Positions 7,653 to 14,373 of a DNA stretch of 21,980 nucleotides are shown here, one piece after another. The position numbers and the translations under genes are program-made. The stretch comes from CAYXRK01 sp964467615 (GTDB lineage: Bacteria; Hydrogenedentota; Hydrogenedentia; Hydrogenedentales; GCA-2746185): contig CAYXRK010000071.1 in the NCBI GenBank assembly GCA_964467615.1, positions 1-21,980 on the forward strand. Direction: 5' to 3'. The notes under the pieces are model-generated. The model searched no databases and had not been told where the DNA came from. It was given only the letters and a program-made list of their open reading frames with translations. Positions within the stretch are counted from its first letter, which is position 1. Each line of letters starts with the position of its first letter.

Positions 7653-7748
7653 TCCGAATTCCGTCACCGTCGTTGCCTTGTGCCTCAGTTCCGCTACGCT
7701 TCGCCCACCGTTTGGTGTACCATCCCTTCGTTTCCGAGTGAGGGAATC

Positions 7749-8003
7749 GTGGACGAGAAAGTAACACTGTACTCCGCCAAATTGTGCGGCGACTGCCAGA
7801 ACCTAAAGCGTTTCATGGACGAGCACGGCATCGCTTACGAGTTGCGCGACATTCGCGAACATGCTGAGTACGCCGACGAACTGCGCGAAGCGACCGGAAA
7901 GGAAGGCGTCCCCTTCCTAAACTTAGACGGAAAATGGGTGCGCGGCTACGATGGCGAGAGACCCTTCACGGAGGCATTCGCGCGTTCGTTGTTCGGACTC
8001 TAG
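7749..8003 (+). CDS. Glutaredoxin-like / NrdH-type thiol-disulfide oxidoreductase
   Basis: The 84-residue protein has the glutaredoxin fold pattern: a first beta strand KVTLYSA, the redox motif C13-G-D-C16, strand IAYELRDI, and the cis-proline segment GVPFLNLDGKWVRGYD with P55. The fold is expected to reduce disulfides or pass electrons in the cytoplasm. The CGDC motif differs from the CPYC of classical glutaredoxins and places this with the small glutaredoxin-like/NrdH-like group, so the electron donor (glutathione or thioredoxin reductase) cannot be told. GTG 7749 is chosen because a GAGGGA-like site lies just upstream and the fold begins immediately; a longer frame from 7680 adds 23 unstructured residues. 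The next gene starts 32 bases downstream. Confidence 0.8.
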   Translation: MDEKVTLYSAKLCGDCQNLKRFMDEHGIAYELRDIREHAEYADELREATGKEGVPFLNLDGKWVRGYDGERPFTEAFARSLFGL

Positions 8004-8023
8004 CTCTGTTGAATCGCCGTCTT

Positions 8024-8028
8024 GGAGG
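8024..8028 (+). promoter_or_regulatory. Ribosome binding site of the exported beta-sandwich protein
   Basis: A canonical GGAGG seven bases before ATG 8036. It fixes this start against a frame that stays open back to 7934 inside the glutaredoxin-like gene. Confidence 0.7.
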
Positions 8029-8035
8029 TCGGAAT

Positions 8036-8725
8036 ATGGGCATCAGAAATGGGTTGGCCGGACTCTGCGTACTTGCCGCGTGCGCTTTGTCCGCTTGGGC
8101 GCAGCAACCGCCGGTTGTCTACGAGAATGATTTCGAGAAAGGCATAGACGGTTTCGAGATGACCGACGCCAATGCTTGGGCGGCCGCTGAAGACGAGTCG
8201 TCTCGTTCCAAGGTCTTGGCGCTGGTTGGCTCGAGCAAGTACGAACCTCCCGTCCGTTCGCCGCTCAACATTGCGCGCGTCAAGGGTTTGAGCGTGTCGG
8301 ATTTTACTCTCGAGGTCGACGTGCGGCAGACCGGTAAGGAGTACGGCCACCGGGACATGTGTTTCTTCTTCGGCTACGAAGACCCCTCGCATTTCTACTA
8401 CGTTCACCTGGCGACCAAGGCGGACGATCACGCGAATTCGATTTTCATTGTCAACGGGGCGCCGCGTTTGTCTATCGCCAAGGAACGCACGGACGGGACG
8501 GATTGGGCTTCCGGCTGGCACAAAATTCGGATCACGCGGGACGCCGCGTCGGGTGTGGTGGAGGTCTTCTTTGACAACATGGAGAAGCCCGTCATGCGCG
8601 CTACGGACCTGACGTTCCCCGCAGGCCAGATCGGGTTCGGGTCCTTCGACGACGTCGGCAATTTCGACAACGTGCGCATCTTCGGCAAGAAGGTCGACGC
8701 CAAGGGTTCCAGTACGAAACCGTAA
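8036..8725 (+). CDS. Exported concanavalin-like beta-sandwich protein (3-keto-disaccharide hydrolase/DUF1080-like)
   Basis: The 229-residue protein has a signal peptide (residues 1-22, cleavage at AWA/QQ). The mature domain has the alternating strand pattern of a LamG/concanavalin-like jelly roll: YENDFEKGIDGFEM, FTLEVDVRQTG, CFFFGYEDPSHFYYVHLATKADD, WHKIRITRDAASGVVEVFFDN, and GQIGFGSFDDVGNFDNVRIFG at the end. This arrangement is shared with DUF1080/3-keto-disaccharide hydrolase-type domains, which are abundant in planctomycete-like bacteria and act on or bind carbohydrate. I see no unambiguous catalytic pair, so a binding role is equally possible. It lies 32 bases after the glutaredoxin-like gene and is followed by a repeat-rich spacer. 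Confidence 0.7.
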   Translation: MGIRNGLAGLCVLAACALSAWAQQPPVVYENDFEKGIDGFEMTDANAWAAAEDESSRSKVLALVGSSKYEPPVRSPLNIARVKGLSVSDFTLEVDVRQTGKEYGHRDMCFFFGYEDPSHFYYVHLATKADDHANSIFIVNGAPRLSIAKERTDGTDWASGWHKIRITRDAASGVVEVFFDNMEKPVMRATDLTFPAGQIGFGSFDDVGNFDNVRIFGKKVDAKGSSTKP

Positions 8726-8732
8726 GAATGCG

Positions 8733-8792
8733 TTCAAGGTTCAACGTGAAACCTTAGTGATTGAACTTTGAACCTTGAACTTTGAACCTTGA
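8733..8792. repeat. Tandem and inverted intergenic repeat
   Basis: A perfect 14-base tandem duplication (8761-8774 and 8775-8788, unit TTGAACTTTGAACC) is followed by the start of a third unit (8789-8792). The 12-mer at 8733-8744 (TTCAAGGTTCAA) is the exact reverse complement of 8768-8779, and 11 of its bases also match 8782-8792. Two alternative 11-12 bp hairpins can therefore form between the beta-sandwich gene and moeA. The spacer is AT-rich compared with its neighbours. It could be a transcription terminator/attenuator or a dispersed intergenic repeat element. No U-run follows, so simple intrinsic termination is less likely. Confidence 0.75.
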
Positions 8793-8801
8793 TCACTTGA
8801 C

Positions 8802-9980
8802 TTGATTTCCCTCGCGCAGGCATACGAAATCGTCATCGCCGCAGCGCGGCCCTTGCCTGCCGAACGTGTCCCGCTAGTCGAATGCCGCGGTAGGGTTCTC
8901 GCGGAGCCTGTCGTCGCGGATATGGCGATGCCGCCGTTCGACAAATCCATGGTCGACGGTTACGCGTGCCGCCGGGTCGATCTTCCGGGACCTCTTGAAC
9001 TCGTGGAAGTCATCGCCGCCGGGATGTCCCCCGAGAAAATCGTGGGCCGCGGACAGTGCTCGAAGATCATGACGGGTGCGCCGATTCCCGAGGGCGCAGA
9101 TTGCGTCTTCATTGTCGAACACAGCAGGGAAGTCGACGGCCGGGTGACATGGACCGGCGAGCACACCGCGGACAACATTGTGCCGCGAGCGAGCGACGTG
9201 CGTGAAGGCGAGACGTTGCTACACCCTGGTCACGCGGTTCGTCCGCAGGACGTCGCCGTGCTGGCCTCGATGGGGTATGCCGAGCCGTTGGTGGCGCGCA
9301 GACCGAGCGTTGCCGTCATCCCAACGGGTGATGAACTCGTCGAGCCGGGCGAGAAGCCCGGCCCTTCGCAAATTCGCAACAGCAACGCGTACCAGCTTTG
9401 CGGTCAGGTCGAATCCGCAGGAGGGCTTCCTCACTACCTTGGCGTTGCGCGCGACACCGGCCACGCGCTGCACGAAAAGATCAGCGATGCGATCCGCAAG
9501 CACGACGTTGTGCTTTTGTCGGGCGGCGTCTCGATGGGCGACTACGATCTGGTCCCGGGCGTGCTCCGCGAGAATGGCGTCGAGATTCTTTTCGATAAGA
9601 TCGCGGTGCAACCTGGAAAACCGACTGTGTTCGGCGTATCTCCGGAGGCATTTTGCTTCGGGTTGCCGGGGAATCCGGTATCGACGTTCGCCGTCTTTGA
9701 ATTGCTCGTGAAACCGTTTCTTCTAAAACTCCAAGGCCACGACTATCGCCCTCCCGTTGTCCGCGCCGCTCTCGCCGAGACATTCACGCGCAAGGTCGCC
9801 TCGCGCGAGGCCTGGGTGCCTGTCACGCTTGACGCCGAAGGCCGCGCGCGCCGGGTCGAGTATCACGGTTCGGCACACATCGCCGCGCTCTCGTTCGCCG
9901 ACGGTCTCATCGCGTTTCCCGTCGGCGACTCGACACTCGAGGAAGGCCGCGTCGTCGCCGTGCGGCTGCTGCGGCACTAA
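8802..9980 (+). CDS. moeA: Molybdopterin molybdenumtransferase MoeA
   Basis: The 392-residue protein inserts molybdate into adenylylated molybdopterin, the last step of molybdenum cofactor synthesis in the cytoplasm. The family landmarks are in order: MPPFDKSMVDGYA (43-55, with the Asp matching the catalytically important residue of E. coli MoeA), IMTGAPIPEGAD (89-100), SGGVSMGDYDLVP (240-252), QPGKPTVFG (270-278) and GLPGNPVSTF (287-296), then a C-terminal beta-barrel domain. Length is normal for the family. The start is TTG 8802, matching the usual MISxxxA opening; no strong ribosome binding site is seen and it begins nine bases after the repeat. The mogA-type gene follows two bases after the stop. 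Confidence 0.94.
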   Translation: MISLAQAYEIVIAAARPLPAERVPLVECRGRVLAEPVVADMAMPPFDKSMVDGYACRRVDLPGPLELVEVIAAGMSPEKIVGRGQCSKIMTGAPIPEGADCVFIVEHSREVDGRVTWTGEHTADNIVPRASDVREGETLLHPGHAVRPQDVAVLASMGYAEPLVARRPSVAVIPTGDELVEPGEKPGPSQIRNSNAYQLCGQVESAGGLPHYLGVARDTGHALHEKISDAIRKHDVVLLSGGVSMGDYDLVPGVLRENGVEILFDKIAVQPGKPTVFGVSPEAFCFGLPGNPVSTFAVFELLVKPFLLKLQGHDYRPPVVRAALAETFTRKVASREAWVPVTLDAEGRARRVEYHGSAHIAALSFADGLIAFPVGDSTLEEGRVVAVRLLRH

Positions 9981-9982
9981 CG

Positions 9983-10528
9983 ATGGTCGGCGCGTCGACA
10001 GATCGTGAACGTCTGGCTACGCACTTCTCGGGTGCGCACGCGTTGCGGGTACGCGTGATCACGCTCAGCGATCGCGCGGCGCGAGGGGAATACGAAGACC
10101 TCGGCGGCCCGCGCATTCAGGAACGGCTCGAACATCATTTGGGCGATACCTTCGTTTACTCGATCAATCGAGAGATCTTTCCCGATGATGCCGCGCGATT
10201 GCAGGAAGCGCTGGAGTCGGCTCGCGATTCCGGCGTTCATGTCGTTTTTACCACCGGCGGCACGGGCCTCGGCCCGCGAGACATCGCGCCCGATGTCGTG
10301 CTCAAACTAGCGGACCGCACCATCCCCGGAATCATGGAGCACATTCGGCTGAAGTACGGCGCAGAGAAACCGCTCGCGTTGCTCAGCCGGAGCGTCGTCG
10401 CCGTCATCGGCAGCACACTAGTCTACACGCTGCCCGGCAGCCCGCGCGCCGTTGACGAGTACCTCGATGAAATCCTCAAGACCTTAGACCATCTGCTGTG
10501 TGTAATCTATGATCTGCGGCCGCACTGA
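9983..10528 (+). CDS. mogA: Molybdopterin adenylyltransferase, MogA/MoaB family
   Basis: The 181-residue protein adenylylates molybdopterin before molybdate insertion by MoeA. Visible signatures are VITLSDRAARGEYED (25-39), the MoCF-binding loop TTGGTGLGPRD (90-100) and LPGSPRAVDEYLDEI (150-164). The TGGTG loop with Arg-Asp is the substrate-binding site in this family. It starts with ATG two bases after the moeA stop, so the two are surely coupled. About 20 N-terminal residues precede the conserved core; an in-frame TTG before RVRVITLSD might be the real start. Whether it should be called MogA or MoaB cannot be settled by motif alone. No molybdoenzyme or other cofactor gene is in the window. 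Confidence 0.9.
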   Translation: MVGASTDRERLATHFSGAHALRVRVITLSDRAARGEYEDLGGPRIQERLEHHLGDTFVYSINREIFPDDAARLQEALESARDSGVHVVFTTGGTGLGPRDIAPDVVLKLADRTIPGIMEHIRLKYGAEKPLALLSRSVVAVIGSTLVYTLPGSPRAVDEYLDEILKTLDHLLCVIYDLRPH

Positions 10529-10544
10529 AGATTCCTCGCTGTAA

Positions 10545-12323
10545 ATGACTCGTCTTCTGTCCCTTCTCGAACGGCCTCGCGCGGCCTGGTACGTAATCGG
10601 CATCGCGATGGTCCTTTGGTCACCAGTCCTCGTCACGGGTCTTTGGCTTGATGACTTTTGGCACTGGACGGTCCTCGATGCGCCGGGGGTGCTGACGCAG
10701 TATCTTCGCGCGCCTTACGAAATGTTCACGTTCGCCAATGGCGATCCGGGCCGCACCGTCCAAATCATGGAGATGGGCCTGTTCCCTTGGTGGACGGATC
10801 CGGAATTGAAGGTTTCATTTTGGAGACCGATTACCGCCCTTACGCATCGGCTGGACTACGCGCTCTGGCCGGACTCTCCGGTCCTCATGCACGCGCAGAA
10901 TCTTGTCTGGTGGGGGGCGACTCTGGTCCTCGTGTCGGCGTTGTACCGGCGGTTTCTCGGGGCCGGGCGGATCGCTGCGTTAGCGTTGTTGCTCTATGCG
11001 GTCGACGATTCGCGTGCGGCCCCTATCGCGTGGGTTGCCAATCGCAACTGTCTGCTCTCGCTATTCTTCGGCTTTGCCGCGCTCTTTGCCTATGACCGTT
11101 GGCGCTCGAAGGGGAGCGTGCTGTACGCTGCCGCTGCGGGGGCCGCGATGCTCGCGGGGTTGTTGTCGAACGAGGGCGCTATCGCGATAACGGCCTACTT
11201 CTTCGCGCATGCGCTGTTTCTCGATTCCCGGCCGGTGATGCGTCGCGTTGCCGCGCTCGTTCCGTTCGCCGTCATCGTCCTCGTGTGGCGAATCGTGTAC
11301 GCGTCGAAGGGGTACGGTGTCGACAACGCCGATCTCTACATCGATCCGCTAACGTCCCCGCTTCGGTTTGTCTTCGCGGCGATCAAAACGCTACCGGTGC
11401 TTTTGTTAGCGCAGTGGACGCCCATTCCCCCGGAACCAATGGTCGTCATGGGGGCGGGGCTGTCCGTTGCGTTCGCCGCGCTCGCGGTAGCTGTTGTCGC
11501 GTTCGGTGGTTACGTGCTTTGGCCCTTGCTTCGCCGCGATGCGACCGCACGGTTCTTCGCCACGGGAATGATCTTGTGCCTGGCCCCGGCGTGCGCGACT
11601 TTTCCGAGCGGAAGGATGCTCGCGTTCTCGGCGTTCGGCGCGTTCGGCGTTATGGCGTTGTTCTTCAAGGCGGTACGCGAAGGCGCTTACGAGGGCCCAC
11701 CCCGAATCGCAAAGGGATTCTACGCATTCTCGGTCGCATCCCACCTAATCATCGCGCCCGTCGTGGCGGTATTCTCGGTCGTGGGTTTGGGGACCGCTGG
11801 TTATCTCATGCGGACTGCGGCCGTTGGCGCGCCGATGCCGGAACAGGACGTTGAAAAGACCTTCGTTGTGCTGAACTCTCCGAGTTTCTTTATTACGACT
11901 TACCTGCCAATCATCCGCGCGCACGAGGGCTTACCGTATGCCCCGCAGCTCGTGAACCTTGCTCCAAGTGTCGCACTGCCGGTACCGTTCGTCGTCACGC
12001 GTATCGACGAGAGAAGTCTTCGCTACTATGCCCCCACCGGCTATCAATGGATCTTGCTCCGAAATGACGATCACCCATTCGCCGTGGGCGACACCGTTGT
12101 CTTCGAAGGTCGCAGCGCCGAGGTAATTCGCGTGAACGAGAAGGGTTGTCCCACGGAAGTCGTCTTTCGCTTCGCGACGTCGCTCGATGATCCGGCACTC
12201 GTCTGGTTGGAATTCGACGAACGGGCCTTCTTCCGGAATCCATCCACTGCATTCCGCCGAAGCGCGCCGCCGCGAATCGGGGAGTCGCGGGCGTTCCAGG
12301 GAACCACCTCGATGGTTCGATGA
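10545..12323 (+). CDS. Polytopic membrane protein, GT-C-like glycosyltransferase candidate
   Basis: The 592-residue protein has about ten to eleven hydrophobic helices between residues ~14 and ~425 and then a soluble C-terminal region of ~165 residues. The first helix is followed at once by GLWLDDFWHW, an Asp-Asp pair (36-37) in the first external loop, as in GT-C lipid-linked sugar transferases of the mannosyltransferase/ArnT type. A later external loop has PIAWVANRN. The C-terminal part is beta-rich (FAVGDTVVFEGRSAEVIRV). The likely role is transfer of a sugar from a polyprenyl-phosphate carrier outside the inner membrane; this is inference from topology and the DD motif. ATG 10545 lies 16 bases after the mogA-type stop. 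Its 3' end faces the DUF3226 gene 45 bases away. Confidence 0.65.
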   Translation: MTRLLSLLERPRAAWYVIGIAMVLWSPVLVTGLWLDDFWHWTVLDAPGVLTQYLRAPYEMFTFANGDPGRTVQIMEMGLFPWWTDPELKVSFWRPITALTHRLDYALWPDSPVLMHAQNLVWWGATLVLVSALYRRFLGAGRIAALALLLYAVDDSRAAPIAWVANRNCLLSLFFGFAALFAYDRWRSKGSVLYAAAAGAAMLAGLLSNEGAIAITAYFFAHALFLDSRPVMRRVAALVPFAVIVLVWRIVYASKGYGVDNADLYIDPLTSPLRFVFAAIKTLPVLLLAQWTPIPPEPMVVMGAGLSVAFAALAVAVVAFGGYVLWPLLRRDATARFFATGMILCLAPACATFPSGRMLAFSAFGAFGVMALFFKAVREGAYEGPPRIAKGFYAFSVASHLIIAPVVAVFSVVGLGTAGYLMRTAAVGAPMPEQDVEKTFVVLNSPSFFITTYLPIIRAHEGLPYAPQLVNLAPSVALPVPFVVTRIDERSLRYYAPTGYQWILLRNDDHPFAVGDTVVFEGRSAEVIRVNEKGCPTEVVFRFATSLDDPALVWLEFDERAFFRNPSTAFRRSAPPRIGESRAFQGTTSMVR

Positions 12324-12368
12324 GCAAGTTTCGCTGTCATCCAAGACGAATCAGGGGTCGATACGTTT

Positions 12369-13049
12369 CTATTTCTTGTCCGGTTCCGTCGTTGATTGCG
12401 GATTTACCAAGCGGCGGACCCAATGCACAAACCTCAAAGCAATCTCTGAATCGTGAATGAAGTATCGATTTCTTATTGCCACGCCGTAGCGCACACCGGG
12501 GTCCTCTTGCCAAGCCAGCCACGCGTGTATCGTCGCCTTGCTCAACTTCGTTTGAGGAAATGCCGCACCCAGATTCAAGGCGCCTTGAGTAGAACGATGC
12601 GCATGCTCGATCAATGGGTCGGCTTCGGCGATCAAGTTGCGCAAGAAATCTTCCAGGCTTCCGGGACTCTTGTTGTCCGGCATTACCCATACGCCAACAC
12701 GTGTTCCATGGTCTGCTGAATCGCCAATAAAACCGTCCGCCGGAGGCACTCGCGGCACGAGAAAACCCAGGGGAGTGAGGCGATCAACCACCGATTGCCA
12801 TCGCGATTCCATGGAGGTGTTGGCGTCGAAAACAAATCCGACCGGTTTATTACCCGCTACTTTTGCCTGTAGCGACAACTCCGGAAGAAGATTATCGATT
12901 CCGACGACTTGCTTTATTTCCGGATACCATGAGGTAAGCGGACGCTTGTCGTAGTCGAAGCCGTGGCGAAAGAGTAAATGACGTATAAAGTGTTCATCGT
13001 CCTTGCCCTCAACGTGAAGCGACGGGCGCTCGAGCGAGTTTAGCTTCAC
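12369..13049 (-). CDS. DUF3226 TOPRIM-like protein, partner of the adjacent ATPase
   Basis: The 226-residue protein fits the DUF3226 family: SLHVEGKDDEHFI (TOPRIM-type glutamate E14), VVGIDNLLPEL, KPVGFVFDANTS, RVGVWVMPDNKSPGSLEDFL (117-136) and ATIHAWLAWQEDPG. TOPRIM domains cut or join nucleic acid with Mg bound by Glu and a DxD motif. Here the DxD is D75-A-N77, so the second acidic residue is Asn, although D125 in VMPDN could contribute. GTG 13049 overlaps the TGA of the ATPase (GTGA), showing tight coupling. In OLD, Gabija and PARIS systems an ABC-type ATPase is paired with a TOPRIM nuclease, fused or separate; this pair has the same logic. Likely role: effector nuclease of a defence module, unproven. 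Confidence 0.75.
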   Translation of the reverse strand: MKLNSLERPSLHVEGKDDEHFIRHLLFRHGFDYDKRPLTSWYPEIKQVVGIDNLLPELSLQAKVAGNKPVGFVFDANTSMESRWQSVVDRLTPLGFLVPRVPPADGFIGDSADHGTRVGVWVMPDNKSPGSLEDFLRNLIAEADPLIEHAHRSTQGALNLGAAFPQTKLSKATIHAWLAWQEDPGVRYGVAIRNRYFIHDSEIALRFVHWVRRLVNPQSTTEPDKK

Positions 13050-14188
13050 CGGACTTCAACACCCGCCTTCTCGGCCAAGACCAGTTCCGAGGGATGCACT
13101 GCAACAGACTTTTTAAGTGAAGGATCGATTTTTTGCAGAGATATATGCTGTTCGAGTTCCGGATAGTTGTCACATACCCAGGCCAAGCCACGTACACAAT
13201 CGTAACTGTGTGTCGTTGCGAACACTGTCACGCCGGATTGAATAGCGGCCCCGATTACCAATCGCCACATGTCGCCCATAATCGAATAGTGAAACCCGGT
13301 GTCAATCTCGTCAACCAACAAAAAGCCTCCCTTGGCCTGAATCAGCGCCAAGGAGAGCGCCAACAGCCTTCGCATTCCATCGCCGAAACTACCAAGTGGA
13401 ATGCGCGTCGTCTCACCACTTGTACCGACAACAATTCCTGATCGACTTTCACGAATCGATGCTCTGCCGCTCAGGAAAAAGATACTATCAATGTGGGGTT
13501 CCAATAGTTTCAGGTTCTCGATAACTTCGTGCTCCCGGCCCTCGAGTATTACTTGGTCCCACATTCCTCGCATCGATGGTGCGTCAAGCGAATCCGGGGT
13601 GATGAACAACGTATTGAAACTGGTTCCGAACGACGGGGCGTTACGGAACCGAAGGCCCGCGGACCGGCCCGGCCAAATCAGTCCGCCGCTAACGGTCGCC
13701 GGGATCAAATACTTGACGGTCGCCCCTTTCTCTCCGCCATCTCGAATCACTTGAACCACCAGTTCGTCGGTCGGGCGTCCGAATCTCTCTCTGACGGGGC
13801 GCTCAATATACATTTGTTTGTTGGCTTCGTCGCCGCCCGGTCCAGGAGCTTCGGTCACTACTACCGTCATTCCCCCCAACGTACTATCGCCCAATATTCG
13901 AAAGGATGAGTTAATACCGAAGCGATGGCCATAGAATAAGTGCGATGCATCCGGCAAATAGTCGCGCCCGACTTCATCGCGAATGTCGTCTGCAAATATG
14001 ATTTCTCCACGACGTGACGCCGTACGCATCAACACCGATGGATCGCCGGCCGAACCTAAGAGATGAATGCCCTCGAGTACCGTGGTCTTTCCACTGTTGT
14101 TCTTCCCAACAAGAAGGTTTACGGTCGAGAGATCTTCGAGACGAAAGTCTGGAAACCCGCGATAGTTCTCAAATCTCAACGTATTCAT
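13046..14188 (-). CDS. AAA/ABC-type ATPase of the OLD/AAA_15 group
   Basis: The 380-residue protein begins MNTLRFENYRGFPDFRLEDL, the typical opening of OLD/RecF-like ATPases. Walker A is GKNNSGKTT (28-36). Near the C-terminus are the ABC signature-like SFGDGMRRLL (S267-L276), Walker B GGFLLVDEIDTG (D293, E294) and the H-loop TTHSYD with H327. The middle (~45-250) is variable, as in AAA_15 proteins. The mature enzyme should dimerise with ATP at a head-to-tail interface and act as sensor or motor for its partner. Its ATG 14188 overlaps the stop of a small upstream frame (ATGA), and its own stop overlaps the start of the DUF3226 gene. There is no nuclease domain in this protein itself, unlike class 1 OLD proteins. 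Confidence 0.88.
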   Translation of the reverse strand: MNTLRFENYRGFPDFRLEDLSTVNLLVGKNNSGKTTVLEGIHLLGSAGDPSVLMRTASRRGEIIFADDIRDEVGRDYLPDASHLFYGHRFGINSSFRILGDSTLGGMTVVVTEAPGPGGDEANKQMYIERPVRERFGRPTDELVVQVIRDGGEKGATVKYLIPATVSGGLIWPGRSAGLRFRNAPSFGTSFNTLFITPDSLDAPSMRGMWDQVILEGREHEVIENLKLLEPHIDSIFFLSGRASIRESRSGIVVGTSGETTRIPLGSFGDGMRRLLALSLALIQAKGGFLLVDEIDTGFHYSIMGDMWRLVIGAAIQSGVTVFATTHSYDCVRGLAWVCDNYPELEQHISLQKIDPSLKKSVAVHPSELVLAEKAGVEVR

Positions 14189-14373
14189 TTGAAAGACCGT
14201 TCCAAATCCAAGAGCATCGTGCCAAGGATAACACGCAGCCTCTCAGAATAATCGACTCGATTGCTAACGTCAATCAGGTCTTCGTCGAGCGCTTTGCGGC
14301 TTGATTCTACCGCCCCCAACGTGGTGAACTCTCTTTTTTCAACCGTTCCGTCATTTACAGGTAAGGGTGCCAT
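14185..14373 (-). CDS. Small protein at the head of the ATPase/DUF3226 operon
   Basis: A 62-residue frame starts at ATG 14373, with GGAG seven bases upstream, and its TGA overlaps the ATPase ATG (ATGA). The C-terminal two-thirds is a predicted charged helix (SSRKALDEDLIDVSNRVDYS, then ERLRVILGTMLLDLERSFK). No family is recognised. The coupled junction and good ribosome binding site support a real gene, perhaps a regulator or third subunit of the module. Its ATG overlaps the ATG of the divergent dehalogenase gene (shared CATG at 14371-14374), which is odd; a start at TTG 14319, giving 44 residues, would avoid the clash. Confidence 0.55.
   Translation of the reverse strand: MAPLPVNDGTVEKREFTTLGAVESSRKALDEDLIDVSNRVDYSERLRVILGTMLLDLERSFK

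Larger units (their letters stand above)
7102..7748. other. Gene-poor region between divergent operons
   Basis: About 650 bases lie between the divergent TPR and glutaredoxin-like genes. It is less GC-rich than its surroundings and must contain the promoters of both directions. Frames of 60-70 codons occur (for example 7239-7448 on the minus strand) but show no family motif. I saw no tRNA-like, riboswitch-like or terminal-inverted-repeat structure. One small plus-strand frame (7461-7652) is listed separately with low confidence. Confidence 0.5.

Noticed and set aside
14261..14371. 37-residue N-terminal extension of the dehalogenase
   Set aside because: The dehalogenase fold and ribosome binding site fit ATG 14372, and the extension is the mirror of the small minus-strand gene.
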